A stretch of 64,000 bases of DNA from Bathynomus jamesi (taxonomy: Eukaryota > Arthropoda > Malacostraca > Isopoda > Cirolanidae): assembly GCA_023014485.1 (NCBI GenBank), contig JAJOZX010000919.1:471001-535000 (forward strand), in the 5' to 3' direction. The first letter of the stretch is position 1. Each line of letters opens with the position of its first letter. Made by a program: the position numbers and the translations under genes. The notes below the pieces were generated by a model. That model worked only from the letters and a program-made list of their open reading frames with translations. It had not been told where the DNA came from and ran no database searches. Shown one piece after another: positions 40,502 through 51,745 of the stretch.

Positions 40502-41760
40502 GTTGTGGGTTAGTTGTCGCTGCTGCCATGAATTGTGTTCCCCTCATGTCTAAATGTTCCCTAATTTTCGGTATTTTTGTTTCTGTGTGCAAGTGTTCTA
40601 TTGGTGGTGTTTGAGTACATCCTGTAATGATACGAAGTGCGTTGTTTTGTATTGTCTGTAAGATGCTGATGCGTGTGTTTGAGATAATGGGTGCCCAGCA
40701 TGGGCTAGCATAGTTCATAACTGAGCGAATATATTGTTTGTATATGAGTGATGTTATTTCCTGCTGGTGTCCAAAGTTTGTGTCTGTTAGTACCCTAAGC
40801 GTGTTAAGTCTTGACGTACATTTGTTTTTAATGTCCTGAATGTGGTTTGCAAAAGATAATGATATGTTGTATGTGACCCCAAGTATTTTGGTCCTGTGAG
40901 TGTGTGGAATGTTGATGTTGTTTAGTGTAAGCTGTGGAGTTACTGGTGTTCTTTTGTGTTGCTTGTAAGCAAGGCGATGGTTGATTTTGTGGGCGCTACT
41001 TTGAGTTTATTGTGTGTGAGCCAGTCTTGTATACTCTTTATGTATGTTTGTAGGTTATTTGTAGCGGTGTCGATGTTGTTGTGGGTGGATGTTAGAGTGA
41101 TATCATCTGCATATGATGATAAGGTAAGCTTGTTATCTATGGGTGTTGGAATGTCATGCATGTATAAGTTGAACAGTGTTGGTGAGAGAACAGAGCCTTG
41201 AGGGACCCCGTTCGGAAAAAGCTTGTTTTTGGATGACTTGCCATTAAATGTGACATGTGAGTATCTTCCTGAAAGATAGTTGCTCACCCACCTTTTGGTG
41301 TTATTGTGCATGTTTGTGCTGAGTATTTTGTTTATGAGAGGGAAGCGTGGGATAGCATCAAATGCACTTATGTCTATTGTTGCTAATAGTGTACGTTGAG
41401 CTGGTCGTCTGGAGTTGATGCCATCCATGATGTGCCTGCGTGAGGTTAGTGAGTAATGTCGTGGTTGAGTAGTGAGGTCTGAATCCATGTTGACTAGGCG
41501 ATAGTGGTATGTGTGGGTTGGTGATTTGTAAGATTAGTATTTGTTACTTTGGAAGGTGTGCATAGTGAAATAATGGGTCTATAGGAAGCTGGTTCTGTTG
41601 GATTTTTGTTTGGTTTGAGTATGATAATAATTTTACCTTGTTTCCATTTGTCAGGAATAATACAGTGTTGGATGAATATGTGCTGATGTTTGTGAGAGCT
41701 AGTATTCCCTGTGGGCCCAAGTGTTTAAGGTGTATGTTAGATATGTTGTCTGGTCCAGTA
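40502..41760 (-). pseudogene. LINE reverse transcriptase with intact YADD
   Basis: Main open part 40940-41488: LLATIDISAFDAIPRFPLIN, MHNNTKRWVSNYLSGRYS, PNGVPQGSVLSPTLFNLYMH, LSSYADDITLTSTHNNI with both catalytic aspartates, and WLTHNKLKVAPTKS. Upstream, after frameshifts, NSKATGPDNISNIHLKHL and KQGKIIIILKPNKNPTEPAS are the RT fingers. Downstream is the thumb PHTHRTKILGVTYNISLSF. Close to complete in content; split by frameshifts and by the piggyBac-like MITE just upstream. Confidence 0.88.
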
Positions 41761-41776
41761 GCCTTCGAATTCTTAA

Positions 41777-41997
41777 CCCTTTAATGCCCAGTGTGTGAAA
41801 TTTTCATCGTTAACTTTGGAAGCAATTTTAGACGTTCCAGTTCCCAATGTGTGAAATTTAACACATTTCGTATTTTATTAATTATGAACAATAAAACTTT
41901 GTAAAATATATTTTTCAGTTATTTTGGGTCCAATTAAACGATTTTTATATCCCAATTTTTTTTTTTTACTTTTCGACTTAATTTGGGTATGAAAGGG
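41777..41997. mobile_element. 221-bp piggyBac-like MITE
   Basis: TTAA on both sides (41773-41776, 41998-42001) and ends CCCTTTAATGCCC / complement CCCTTTCATACCC. TTAA duplication plus CCC(T) termini are typical of piggyBac. Inserted in the LINE RT fingers. Confidence 0.88.
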
Positions 41998-42001
41998 TTA
42001 A

Positions 42002-43283
42002 TGTTTTTTGATGATCTTGGTGGTCTGGCCTTTATTGAAGGGTGTAATGGTCGTGTCGAGTCTGTAGGTTTTCTTGTGTCTGGCTGTTTGGAGTGGTTTA
42101 GTGTTGTTATGAATTCCCTAAATGTTTCTGTTTGTTTTTCTTTGAGTTTGTTGTTTATTTCTGTGTTGAGCTGTTGTATCTGCTGTTTTATGGCTTCTGT
42201 GTGTTATGTTTGAGGTTGTTACGTTGCCTTATGAGGTGGGCTATTTCTCTAGTGTAATTTGGGTTGTATTTCCTAATGTTGCCCTTGGGTATGTATTTGT
42301 TTGCATTATTGATGATCTGATTAAATGTCTTGAGTATTGTATTGATGTTTACGATGGGTGTGCTGTTTAATGTGGTGAATTGTTCCTCAGTCTGTATTTC
42401 GAACTGTTCCCAATCAACTTTCTTGTAATTTCTGTAAGTGTGCCTAAGGCTGTTGGGGCAGAGTGGAGAAGGTGTTGTAATGATGATGGGTAGGTGGTCT
42501 GATGACAGTTGTTTTTCTGTTCTCCAGTGTGTATGTGTTGCTAGTGAGGGGGAACCGAACGTTATGTCTGGAGAGGCGTTTGAGTATCCTGCTTGATGTG
42601 GTATGTGTGTATGTTCTCTTGTGTTGTTAAAAATGAAGAGGCTGTTTAGTTGTGTGGCTATGTTGGCGCCTCTGGTGTTTTGGTTGTGCAGGTACCAACT
42701 GGTGTGTTTAGCGTTGAAGTCTCCTCCTAAGATGACATTAGTGAGAGAGGCCAGATTGTGTAACTGTGGATTGTAATTGGCTGGCACCTGAGGTGAACTA
42801 TCTGGTAGGATGTAAATGTTGATGAGTGTGGTGTTGTGTTTTGCGCGTGTTTTAATGTTAACTGCCTGTATTTCTATCGTGTTATCTGCTTGGATTGTGT
42901 TTGTAATGTTTTGGGTGGCATCAGTGTAGCTAATGCTTTTACGTATGCAAGTGATGAGTCCACCCCGTGACCTCCAGTACGATCTTGACGGATCGCCGTG
43001 AAGTCAGGGATGTTGGGTGTTTTGTGTGTGCGTTTTAGTTTGTTTCTTGTATAAGTGCTATGTGAATGTTTTGTTTGCGTACGAATTCCCTAAGCTGCAT
43101 GATTTTGTTTGTGAGGCCATCTACGTTGTACTGTAATATGTTAATATTATGCTTCTGTATGTGTCTCATGGTCCTGTTGTGTCTATGTCTTTGTGTATGG
43201 TGACATGTGTAAGTTGTAGTGGGGCCTGGATTAATCTTAATGTCGCCGGAGAGTAAGAGTAGTCCGGGGAGCACGTCCGGCAC
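42002..43283 (-). pseudogene. LINE 2A-like N-terminus and endonuclease
   Basis: From the TSD the frame reads VPDVLPGLLLLSGDIKINPGP (GTG at 43281), a 2A-like motif (D-x-K-x-N-P-G-P; canonical has Glu where Lys stands). Then NINILQYNVDGLTNKIMQLR and QNIHIALIQETN begin an APE-type endonuclease. After a stop near 43035, FTAIRQDRTGGHGGGLITC is recoverable. The frame 42188-42787 holds LTNVILGGDFNAKHTSWYL, PDITFGSPSLATH and EKQLSSDHLPIIITTP (catalytic SDH), followed by the linker YIPKGNIRKYNPNYTREIAH. The 2A peptide would separate the first about 20 residues from the rest, if active. Confidence 0.83.
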
Positions 43284-43297
43284 GCGTCGAAGTTGTT

Positions 43298-44564
43298 CAA
43301 GGAAGGGTAATGTGAATTTTGACCAAGAAAGTTCATATTTATGACAATCGATCGGACATTGTTAATGGAAACACGTCAGATTTGAGATGTGAGAAAGATT
43401 GGGTATTTGCAACAATGGGATCATAAGAACAGGGAGGGGAGGGGGTAGGAATGATCTCACATTTAACTGGTATAGATAAGAGAGAAAAAAAATTATAAAT
43501 TAAAAAACAAAAAAGAAAGAACCAGATTTCCCAGAACTACTTGGGTGCCACATTTCCAAACTGTCAGCTTTACTTTAGCAGTTTTGTGAATGGAAAAGCG
43601 GATTAAAATTACTTACAGACCCTGTACACGTATGAGTACATACATACGTACATGAATGTAGTCTAATAGCAATATATATGTATACGGTAAAACAAAAGTA
43701 GAGAACACAAAATACAAAGTAAGGCCGGCCACACACAGGATCGTCTTGCGACTCACGACTGACGACTTTGGGTCGTGACGACTCGAGTGGCGTGTGATTT
43801 TACATTAACAGAATGGGATATCCACACACCGCAGCGACCGCGACGCGATTCCGCGGAATCATAGGCTCCATATATTGGACAGAATATATATGCATGAAAT
43901 TAATAATAATAACAGTGATAATAGAAAATAATAATAATAATTAATTATATACTAAATGAAGCAGAAGTCGGAACACAAAATATTTCCTATCGTAATCTTT
44001 GAGCATATTTACACGAGAGTAAAGGAAACCTACATGTATGTACGCACTAGAATTGTACAAATGCATATCTATGTATACACACGTACACAGATATACACAT
44101 ACACAGAATATACACACAAATATGTAAAAGGTATGATGAAATATGTGTACAGAATGTGTGTTCAGATCAGTAACAGATATTTCCAAAATTGATATAAATC
44201 TCAAGCCCAAAAAGTTCCAACGAGGATAATAATATCTGGGGTTGTTTAACCCCATTTGTAATGGCAAAAGTCATGTGACGAAGGGTATATACAGCTTTAC
44301 CTGAAAATGTTTGTCAAAATGTTGAGTTGGGGATTACGAATTGTTTAATCAGGGCCCCCGTTTGATTTTTTCCAAAGATTGACCAATCAGAGGAATCTAC
44401 TCCTATAGACAAGAAATACAGTCAACGCATTAATACTGAAGATCGTTTCCTCATTATCCATGAAGCCAAGAACGAAAAAAAAGGCTGTTCCCTGAATCTT
44501 TAGTAATTCACGATACAGGCAGCTTTAATATAAACTTAAAGGTTCCTCGGCTACTGATAGGTTC
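43298..44564. other. no gene seen
   Basis: Low-complexity AT and (CA)/(TA)-rich sequence. One dispersed repeat at 43720-43870. Confidence 0.55.
43720..43870 (+). repeat. dispersed GC-rich repeat shared with 19490-19680
   Basis: GGCCGGCCACACACAGGATC, GTCTTGCGACTCACGACTGA, GTGTGATTTTACATTAACAG and CAGCGACCGCGACGCGATTC parallel the other copy in inverse orientation. Confidence 0.7.
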
Positions 44565-44572
44565 ATTAACAC

Positions 44573-45860
44573 TAGTGATGTAGCGGATGTCATTTTTTTC
44601 ACATCCGCGGATGCGGATGCGGATGTTTGATTTCAACATCCGCGGATGCGGATGCGGATGCGGATGTCTACATTTTCGTTATTTTTTAGGATATATTCGA
44701 GATTTGTTGTGTTTAACGTATATAATAAGTTATTATATAGAGAGAGCTGTAGCTATAATGTAGTATAATTGATTAATTGTACAATAATTGCTGTACTTTT
44801 CTCTGAACATATAAAATAATATCAAGCATCTAACTAATATAGAAATCAATTAGTGAATTCGTCTGCAAATAAATTCGTTATATTTTGTTGAGTTTCAGCC
44901 ACAATTAGAAACCATAATTGTGTTACCAGGATGCGGGACGTGAACCCAACTCAAATGCACCCCACCGACCTCTTTCCCCAACCTCCACCCTTATAGAAAG
45001 AGATCTTTAATTAGCTTGATAACTATTTATATTAAGTTTAAAGTTTTATTAGGCATATTTATAAATGAGTAATTAAAATAAAGTAAACTAAGATGTTCAT
45101 CGTTTAATGTTCAAACTTAATTATAGGAAGGTTATGCTTAAGGAACATTAATTTTTCTGCCTTTTCTGCTGCCAGTCTGTTTCTCTTTTCATCATATATT
45201 AATCCAGCACTGCTAAATAATCTCTCGCTTGGTACGTTTGTTGGAGGACAGGCTAAATGTTTCCTTGCAAGTTTACTCAAGTATGGATAGATATTCTGCG
45301 TATTTTTCCACCAACTAATAGGATTGTCACATGCAGCCAGGCGTTTTTCTTGGTGATAGCTCTCGATCATTTTTACTACATCTTTTGACATCGCGTAGGT
45401 CTCGTCATCGCTGCTTGACTCAAGAAACTGAGAGACAGATTCTGTGATAGATTTGCTTGTTGAAGGTGTTGGTTCTGTCACTGAAACTTTTATTCTTTTG
45501 GTGGGTGGCGAAGCGACAGATTCAAGAGATTGAAGCTCTTCAACTGCTTTGCCAAGTGATGATTTAACTCGTTCTAATGTACTAGGTGAAAATAACTTAG
45601 CTTTGTAACGTGGATCTAAGTAGGTTGCAAGAGAGTAACTTCATACAAGAACAGCCTCTCGTCTTGTCGCTTGCATCACTTTTGCGCACAATGAACTAGT
45701 TCTATTAATATAGTAGAATTTGATAATTTCCGCTTATTAATGACGTTTTATCTCAACGGTCCACATCCGCACGACATCTGCAGTCCAAAGTGCGGATGCG
45801 AGAAAATGTGCGGATGTTCCGCGGATGCGGATGCGGATGCGGATGTGACCTACATCACTA
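44573..45860 (-). mobile_element. hAT derivative, copy 2, with perfect 8-bp TSD
   Basis: Same element as 1854-3140 in inverse orientation. Ends TAGTGATGTAG / CTACATCACTA; ATTAACAC is duplicated at 44565-44572 and 45861-45868. Differences from copy 1 are scattered point changes and hexamer counts in the GGATGC-rich ends. Confidence 0.95.
45104..45628 (-). pseudogene. hAT transposase C-terminal fragment, copy 2
   Basis: 175 codons with no stop: ATYLDPRYKAKLFSPSTLER, then KSITESVSQFLESSSDDETY, WWKNTQNIYPYLSKL, and the dimerisation block VPSERLFSSAGLIYDEKRN, finishing PIIKFEH. The canonical Ala in SSAG is kept here (Val in copy 1). There is no catalytic region. The frame has stayed open in both copies, which may just reflect youth. 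Confidence 0.9.
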
Positions 45861-45868
45861 ATTAACAC

Positions 45869-46569
45869 TATATCAAAATCAGTCCCTCTCTTTCAAAAAG
45901 TACTACAACAAACCAATCAGGACGTCACATAATCAGTTTGCGCATGCTCAACCACTACTTCTTTTATCCTTCTTGACATTATTTAGTTTTTTGGACCCGT
46001 TGAAAGAGGTCGGTTGCGACTTCGAAAGATTCCTCCATATTTTAAACTTTTTATTTAAGTATCTCGGGAATTATATGATCAACCTTCGAAGACGGTTACT
46101 TTTCTCACGAATCAGACTTCCTCCGCAACATACGAAGCAGGAAAGAGCCCATTTAACCCTTTCATACCTGAATTATGAAATTTTTATTTTCAAAATTTTT
46201 TCTTGTTCAAGCCAAAATAACCGTAAGGTTCAAAATCGATTGTCAAGCTCGTGTTACCATAAGGCAACGGTCGGCGTTAAAGAGTTAAATAAGAAACGGT
46301 CACAGGGTTATAATCGTGGAATGATGGTGACAGTATTTCCGCTGGAACAGAGCTCCAATAAAACGACCATTTAAGTAGGGCGCTTTCTTAGGCCTACAAT
46401 CTTGGAATGCTGATAAGAATATTTCCGCGGAACGAAGGCTGTTCCCGTGGATGAACCTTTTCCCACGTTCCTCTTCGAAATAACCTCGGAAGAATCGGTC
46501 ATTGTTCATCATTTAAAGATGTAACATCTCTTCAACAGGCCCTTACTCGGGGTTGCTTTGTCATCCCAT
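45869..46569. other. no gene seen; one piggyBac-like MITE
   Basis: Apart from the MITE at 46157-46284 the sequence is unremarkable; open frames here lack homology or codon structure that I recognise. Confidence 0.5.
46157..46284. mobile_element. 128-bp piggyBac-like MITE
   Basis: TTAA at 46153-46156 and 46285-46288; ends CCCTTTCATACC and complement CTCTTTAACGCC, resembling the MITE at 41777-41997. TIR match is imperfect. Confidence 0.65.
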
Positions 46570-46745
46570 TCAACCGTAAAAGATTTTGAATTTATTCATT
46601 GGCTCGTCTTCATGTTCGAGTATTTCGTGTAATAATTCAACTTGTCTTTCATTTATATACTTTACTGATAAAGTAAAGTGATTTGCTGATTTATATACTC
46701 TGCTGACAAATTTTATTGTCATTAACAATTCCAGCACTTCAATCA
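46570..46745 (-). other. orphan open frame, uncertain
   Basis: Minus-strand frame MMIEVLELLMTIKFVSRVYK SANHFTLSVKYINERQ...LHEILEHEDEPMNKF. The composition looks more protein-like than the surrounding spurious frames, but the upstream part runs into a SINE and I know no homologue. Either a fragment of an exon or chance. Confidence 0.2.
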
Positions 46746-46765
46746 TCATGGTGTATATATATATA

Positions 46766-47105
46766 ACCTTGGTTTTGCTTTCGCCCGATTCGTTCATTCT
46801 GACGAAGGTAAAACTTGTCACTCTATCTTAGACTTACAGTTTAACGTGGAAGCCGAATCACGACCTACCATGGGCGGTCAGAAATTACAAAGTCTTCGGC
46901 CGGACTCGATCACACGACCTCCCGATCGGCAGCCCCAGCGCCTTAACCACTGGGCTATCTAGGGTATCCATTTATCTCCCAAACAATTTTTATTGTGGAA
47001 GGATGAACAGCTGGGTTTTTCTCCGCGCCGCCTGCCGTCACCGGGTTCCGAACCACCGGGGCTGATGGATTCGTAGTCAGCAATACTAACTACTACACCA
47101 CCGAG
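46766..47105 (-). repeat. composite tRNA-derived SINE, longer variant
   Basis: Includes the standard CAGCTGTTCATCCTTCCACA linker, a GGTGTAGTAGTTAGTATTGC A-box half and, as in 34045-34255, a half with GATCGGGAGGTCGTGTG. Confidence 0.78.
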
Positions 47106-47114
47106 TCGCATATA

Positions 47115-48749
47115 CAGGGTGTTTCATAACATGTGGAACGCAATTTCAGGATGGATTCAGGACCTGAAAACAATGAAAAAGGTTTATATAAACATATGCC
47201 CGAAATCGCGTTGTTTCCGAGTTACAGCCCGTTTTGTGTTCCAGCAATTCTTTCCGCAAACTGTTTACAAACACTGCTTGCCGACAATGTTTGTGAGTGC
47301 GTACGAGACTTATTTCATGTATGGCCTTGCCGATTGTAATGTTCCCTACACTCTATGACATGTTTCAATATCGTTGAGTGTAGAGCCATCAGTCAGTCAG
47401 AGGTGCAACGCGGTGTTTCACTGTTCGTATTCGTAACTTCTTACCGTGAATAACTTGCAGTCCAGTGAAAAAAACACAACCTTAAGTTTTTGTGCTATTC
47501 AGTGATAGTGTGCATTTGAAGTGAAAATGGAGGCTTATTCAAACAGAGAAATGGCACACATGCATCTCATGTATGGACTTGCCGAGTGTAATGCGGCCGC
47601 AGCAAGACGTCTGTATGCGGAAAGGTTTCCGAATCGCCGTCTGCCAGATAAGAAGACCTTTTAGAGAATAGACGAGTGTCTTGGTGATACAGGATCGTTC
47701 AACAAGAGAGTTTCAGATGGTGGTAGACAATCAGCGCCAGAACTGTTGAGTTGGAGGAGCGGGTCCTGAATCGCGTGGAGGAACATCCTGGTGTCAGCAC
47801 CCGAAGGATAGCAGCAGCAGAGGGTGTAAGATACACAACTGTGTGGAGAATTTTACGGGAACAACAACTTTACCCATATCACATTCAGAGAGTACAAGAC
47901 CTTACTGAAGCTGATTTCTCATCACCAGAGGCTTTTTGTACTCGGTTCCTTCAACATTGTGCTCGCGATCCTCTTTTTCTATCCTCCATGTTGTTTTCTG
48001 ATGAGGCTGCCTTCACAAGAAATGGCGTGATCAATTTTCACAACACTCATCACTGGGCCGAAGAGAATCCGCATGCCATCATCCAGTCAATGAATCAACA
48101 ACAATTTAGTATCAGTGTATGGGCAGGACTTATTTCCGACAACTTAATCAGTCCTTTGGTTTTGCTTGGAAGATTAACGGGAGAATCCTATTCCAATTTT
48201 TTAAGGAATGATTTAAGCGATTTACTAGATGAAGTTCCTCTTGGTGTCCGACGTCGTATATGGTTTATGCATGACGGCGCTCCGCCTCATTTTAGTCGAG
48301 TAGCCAGAGACTATTTGGATGACCATTTCCCTGATAAATGGATAGGCGTGGAGGACCAATTGCGTGGCCTGCGCGCTCCCCAGACCTGAATCCACTCGAT
48401 TTTTACCTGTGGGGTCATCTGAGATCCATCGTTCACATGACACCCATTAACAACATTGAAATGCTTCGCCAACGTGTAGAACAAGGATGCCAGAAAATCC
48501 GAGCAATACCTGGAGTGTTTGAACGCGTCAGGCAGTCCATGACAAGGCGTGTTCAGGCGTGTATTCAAGCGCAAGGCGGTCATTTTGAGCACTTCCTTTA
48601 AAGGTAAGGCGGATACTTGCTGGAACACGTAACGGGCTGCAACTCGGAAACGAAGCGATTTCGGGCATATGTTTATATAAACTTTTATCATTGTTTTCAG
48701 GTCCTGAATCCATCCTGAAAGTGCATCCCACATGTTATGAAATACCCTG
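47115..48749 (+). mobile_element. DD41D Tc1/mariner-like element with about 115-bp TIRs
   Basis: CAGGGTGTTTCATAACATGT at the left and CATGTTATGAAATACCCTG at the right; the inverted match extends about 115 bp (to CGAAATCGCGTTGTTTCCGA). TA precedes the left end. A fragment resembling the transposase N-terminus (SAYETYFMYGLADCN, about 47299-47343) lies just inside the left TIR, duplicating part of the true N-terminus. Confidence 0.9.
47527..48601 (+). pseudogene. DD41D Tc1/mariner transposase, decayed
   Basis: Starts MEAYSNREMAHMHLMYGLAE (DUF4817-type DNA-binding domain). A TAG at 47662 and a frameshift near 47740 lead to EERVLNRVEEHPGVSTRRIA and YTTVWRILREQQLYPYHIQR, the second helix-turn-helix and linker. 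D1 is in MLFSDEAAFTRNGVI, D2 in WFMHDGAPPHFSRVARDY. A one-base shift at about 48345 separates KWIG from RRGGPIAWPARSPDLNPLDF, which holds the third Asp. I count 41 residues D2 to D3 across the shift. It ends GGHFEHFL at 48601. All functional parts are there, but three lesions inactivate it. Confidence 0.88.
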
Positions 48750-48795
48750 TGTGTGTGTGTGTGTATATATATAATTTTTTTTTTTTTTTTTTTTT

Positions 48796-49188
48796 GTACT
48801 TACGTATTAACGGGGGGCCACCACATATTGATGATTGGTTAGGTTAAGTTGTAATATTTTCGTTAGTTGAAAATTTCTAATACATCATATTTTTTGAATA
48901 GCAATATTTTTTAAAAGATTTACAATGATTTATATTTCAAATATTTACAATGATCTTTGGCTTGCAAAAAAGAGACTGCATCTTCTTCACTTTTTGGTAG
49001 ATCCCAAATTTTCATCATGAATAAGCCTAAAAAAATTATTTTTTTTCAGAAAATTGTATAAAAAAATATTTAAAAAAATTTTGCTATTTAAAAAATATGA
49101 TGTATTAGAAATTTTCAACTAACGAAAATATTACAACTTAACCTAACCAATCATCAATATGTGGTGGCCTCCGTTAATACGTAAGTAC
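48796..49188. mobile_element. MITE with long TIRs containing TTAACCTAACC
   Basis: GTACTTACGTATTAACGG and complement at 49171-49188; the inverted match runs about 125 bp including GGTTAGGTTAAGTTGTAATA and ATTTTCGTTAGTTGAAAATT. Long T runs lie just outside both ends. Interior non-coding. Confidence 0.8.
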
Positions 49189-49910
49189 CATTTTTTTTTT
49201 AAATATTTCTTTCAAATAAATTTCTCATGAAATTTGTTCCTGTCTCTTCTCACACAACCGAAGAACCAACCAACGGTACACAAACCAACAGAAATGCAAT
49301 CAAGTGAAAAGTCCAACTTAATCAAATGAAACGTTTACACGTGAAACATGAAATGCCACAAAAACAGAGGCAATGAAACATTTAACAAAGCGTCCCTTCT
49401 TCTCTTTCGGATTGTTGACATTTGTTATTCAAAAGGAAAACTATTTAGTTGTATTTCCCCTCGGATGTTATTTTAGTTGATATTTCATCTTCAAAGTGAG
49501 CCTATAATAATAATTTTAAAATGTCAGTTAGCGTTATTTTGTAAAACAAAAGTTAATTAGTATGAAAGAAGCTTCAGAAATAAAAGGCAAACAGTTTGAA
49601 GGTTTCGTTTTTTCATAATCAAATTAATTTTATAAATCATAAAATGCAAATCTAAGACCATTTTAATTTTTAAGAATCGTAGATACATTTAAGATTTTTT
49701 CATCTGTAAATGTTGCGTGTGTATCGTCGGCTTTTGCAACTACAAAAAAAAGTTGCATCAAGTCATTGTTGTAAATGGGGAATTTAATTTGGATTTTACA
49801 TGAGCTCACCGTTGTAACTGAGTATATTAGTCACTGTTCGAGTTATGTTATTTAGTTTAGGAAAAGTTTTTTTTTTTTTTAGTTTCACTTCGAAAGTCGT
49901 TACTTTTTTA
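49189..49910. other. no gene seen
   Basis: AT-rich, no recognisable feature. Confidence 0.5.
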
Positions 49911-50114
49911 GGATCACCTGAGGATCAGGGCCCCCAGCCTTCTTTAGTTAGCTTTATAAGGCTAACTAACGAAAATATCACGACCTAACCTAACCACTCG
50001 TCAAGGGCGTACAGTTGACCTAACGATTGGTCAGGTTAGGTCGTGATATTTTCGTTAGTTAGCCTTATAAGGCTAACTAGAGAAGGCTGGGGGCCCTGAT
50101 CTTCAGGTAATCCC
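49911..50114. mobile_element. 204-bp fold-back sharing the CTAACGAAAATATCAC core
   Basis: Arms GGATCACCTGAGGATCAGGG CCCCCAGCC...CTAACTAACGAAAATATCAC...CTAACC and their complement; the centre holds GGGCGTACAGTTGACC. An inner perfect hairpin AGCCTTATAAGGCT-like word (GCTTTATAAGGC / GCCTTATAAGGC) recurs in both arms. No coding. Confidence 0.88.
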
Positions 50115-50384
50115 TTTTTTATATCATGGTGGGCCTACTGAAAATAATTAAAAACTTAGTTTTTTATATAATAACAGGTCCTACTTTTGAAACGGAGCGC
50201 TTTATAACAATATGGAATATATGTATAGCTTAAAAGACACGAATTTATTCAAATTTTAACAATAAAAGGTTATAACACCTCTGTTAATTTCAGAATTTTG
50301 GTCATTAATACTTTCTTTTAACATTCAGAGCAGTAGATTCAAGTTGCTTTCGAAATGAAAACTACAAATTTAAAAAATATAAAT

Positions 50385-50695
50385 TAAATCCATAAAATAG
50401 TCGTAAATTTCACATAAATTAAATCTGTAAAATAGTCTTTAGTTTTATATAAAATAGATCTGTAAAAAAGGCATAAATTTCATATCAAATAGATATGTAA
50501 ATAAGTAATAGTTTCATATGAAAAAGATCAGTAAAATACTTAAATTTTATGTAAAGTAGATCAGTAAAAAGGCATAAATTTCATATAAATAGATTTGTTA
50601 AATATTCGTACATCTCTCAAGTAGATCTGTGAAAAAGGCATAAATTTTTGCAAAAGCGTAAATTTTATATGAAATAGATATGTAAAAGTAGTCTT
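50385..50695 (+). repeat. degenerate tandem repeat, period about 35 bp
   Basis: Eight or nine diverged copies of ATAAATAGATCTGTAAAA and GGCATAAATTTCAT. Lengths vary from about 33 to 40 bp. Confidence 0.8.
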
Positions 50696-51380
50696 GAGGA
50701 CGATCATCGTGATGTCTATTTACTTGTGTCAGCCCTCTGTGTTTTACTGTTTTAAAAACTCTATACTAATTAGGCCCATGCAACAATGGCCTAGTGCACA
50801 ATCCATCCTAAACCACAGGCGCACCCCTCATAAATCCTTCAGTAGTCATGCATCAAACACAAATTTTCATGTATTATGAGCATGTATCTGATATAGCCTA
50901 CTGTATATATACGGTTATTACGTTTTAATTATATTTATATTGCAGTATATAAAGATAGTCATATACATAGCACACACTCAAAATTTGGTCCTTGAGGACT
51001 GCTTTAAGTAGTACATGTAAAACTTTTGTGTAACTATATTCCTAGCACACAAAAGTACATTCTTCGTCTAATTGTACTCTTGGCACCTAAAGTACATCTA
51101 TTGCATTTCCATTATTTTATATATTCTTGTACATATATAGATATATATTTATCGATAAATTGTGTATCTATATATGTATACAGACAACTCGCGAATCGTC
51201 GCACTAATGGGGCGGTCAAGGTGTACGACGAAGCAAAAGTACGATGATGTGGAGGTCCTTTATAATATAAAATACTGTACACTGAACTTACCTCAAGACT
51301 TGACATGTACATGCGATGCGATGGAGGTACCTTTTATGGATCTTGTCCACGACTTCTTTTTCGCAACGGTAGCATAAGTA
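50696..51380. other. no gene seen
   Basis: TA/TATG-rich stretches at 50900-50960 and 51120-51185. CTCAAAATTTGGTCCTTGAG at 50978 is repeated inverted at about 52190-52215 (CAAGGACCAAATTTTGAGTG), bracketing 51000-52190. Confidence 0.5.
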
Positions 51381-51745
51381 CACCCAAAGGTGGGCAGGTG
51401 CGCCGCAAAAGGTTGCGGCGCAACTTGCGGCGCAACATTTTTGGTTGCGCTTGCGCTTGCGGCGCAACTTTTTGAAAAGGGTTGCGCTTGCGCGTGCGGC
51501 GCAACTATTTCAGCAGAGTTGCGGTTGCGGTTGCGGCGCTACAAAAATTGTTGCGCGTGCCCACCACTGCAGATATACATTAAATGCAAAGGTGGGCAGT
51601 TGCGGCGCAACATTTTTGGTTGCGCTTGCGCTTGCGGCGCAACTTTTTGAAAAGGGTTGCGCTTGCGCGTGCGGCGCAACTATTTCAGCAGAGTTGCGGT
51701 TGCGGTTGCGGCGCTACAAAAATTGTTGCGCGTGCCCACCACTGA
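51381..51745 (+). repeat. two tandem copies of a GCGCAAC-rich hAT-like MITE
   Basis: Each copy runs from AAAGGTGGGCAG to GTGCCCACCACTG and is filled with TTGCGGCGCAAC and TTGCGCTTGCGCTTGC words; about 150 bp are identical between copies. The first has an extra GTGCGCCGCAAAAGG block. GGTGGGCA...TGCCCACCACTG resembles hAT termini. Open frames (CGATFLVALALAAQ) are repeat artefacts. Confidence 0.8.

Larger units (their letters stand above)
39030..43283 (-). mobile_element. Jockey/I-like LINE with 14-bp TSD, hosting two MITEs
   Basis: GCGTCGAAGTTGTT occurs at both 39016-39029 and 43284-43297, a 14-bp target duplication. The 3' end (left) is a short (CAA)n-type tail. Without the two MITEs (39557-40501, 41777-41997) about 3.1 kb of LINE remains, carrying endonuclease, RT and a C-terminal Cys/His motif. 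It appears complete or nearly so at the 5' end, which begins right at the TSD with the 2A-like sequence. Confidence 0.92.

Noticed and set aside
40956..43290. Plus-strand Val/Cys/Leu-rich frames over the LINE, resembling membrane proteins
   Set aside because: Complement of Thr/Asn/His-rich LINE coding sequence on the minus strand.
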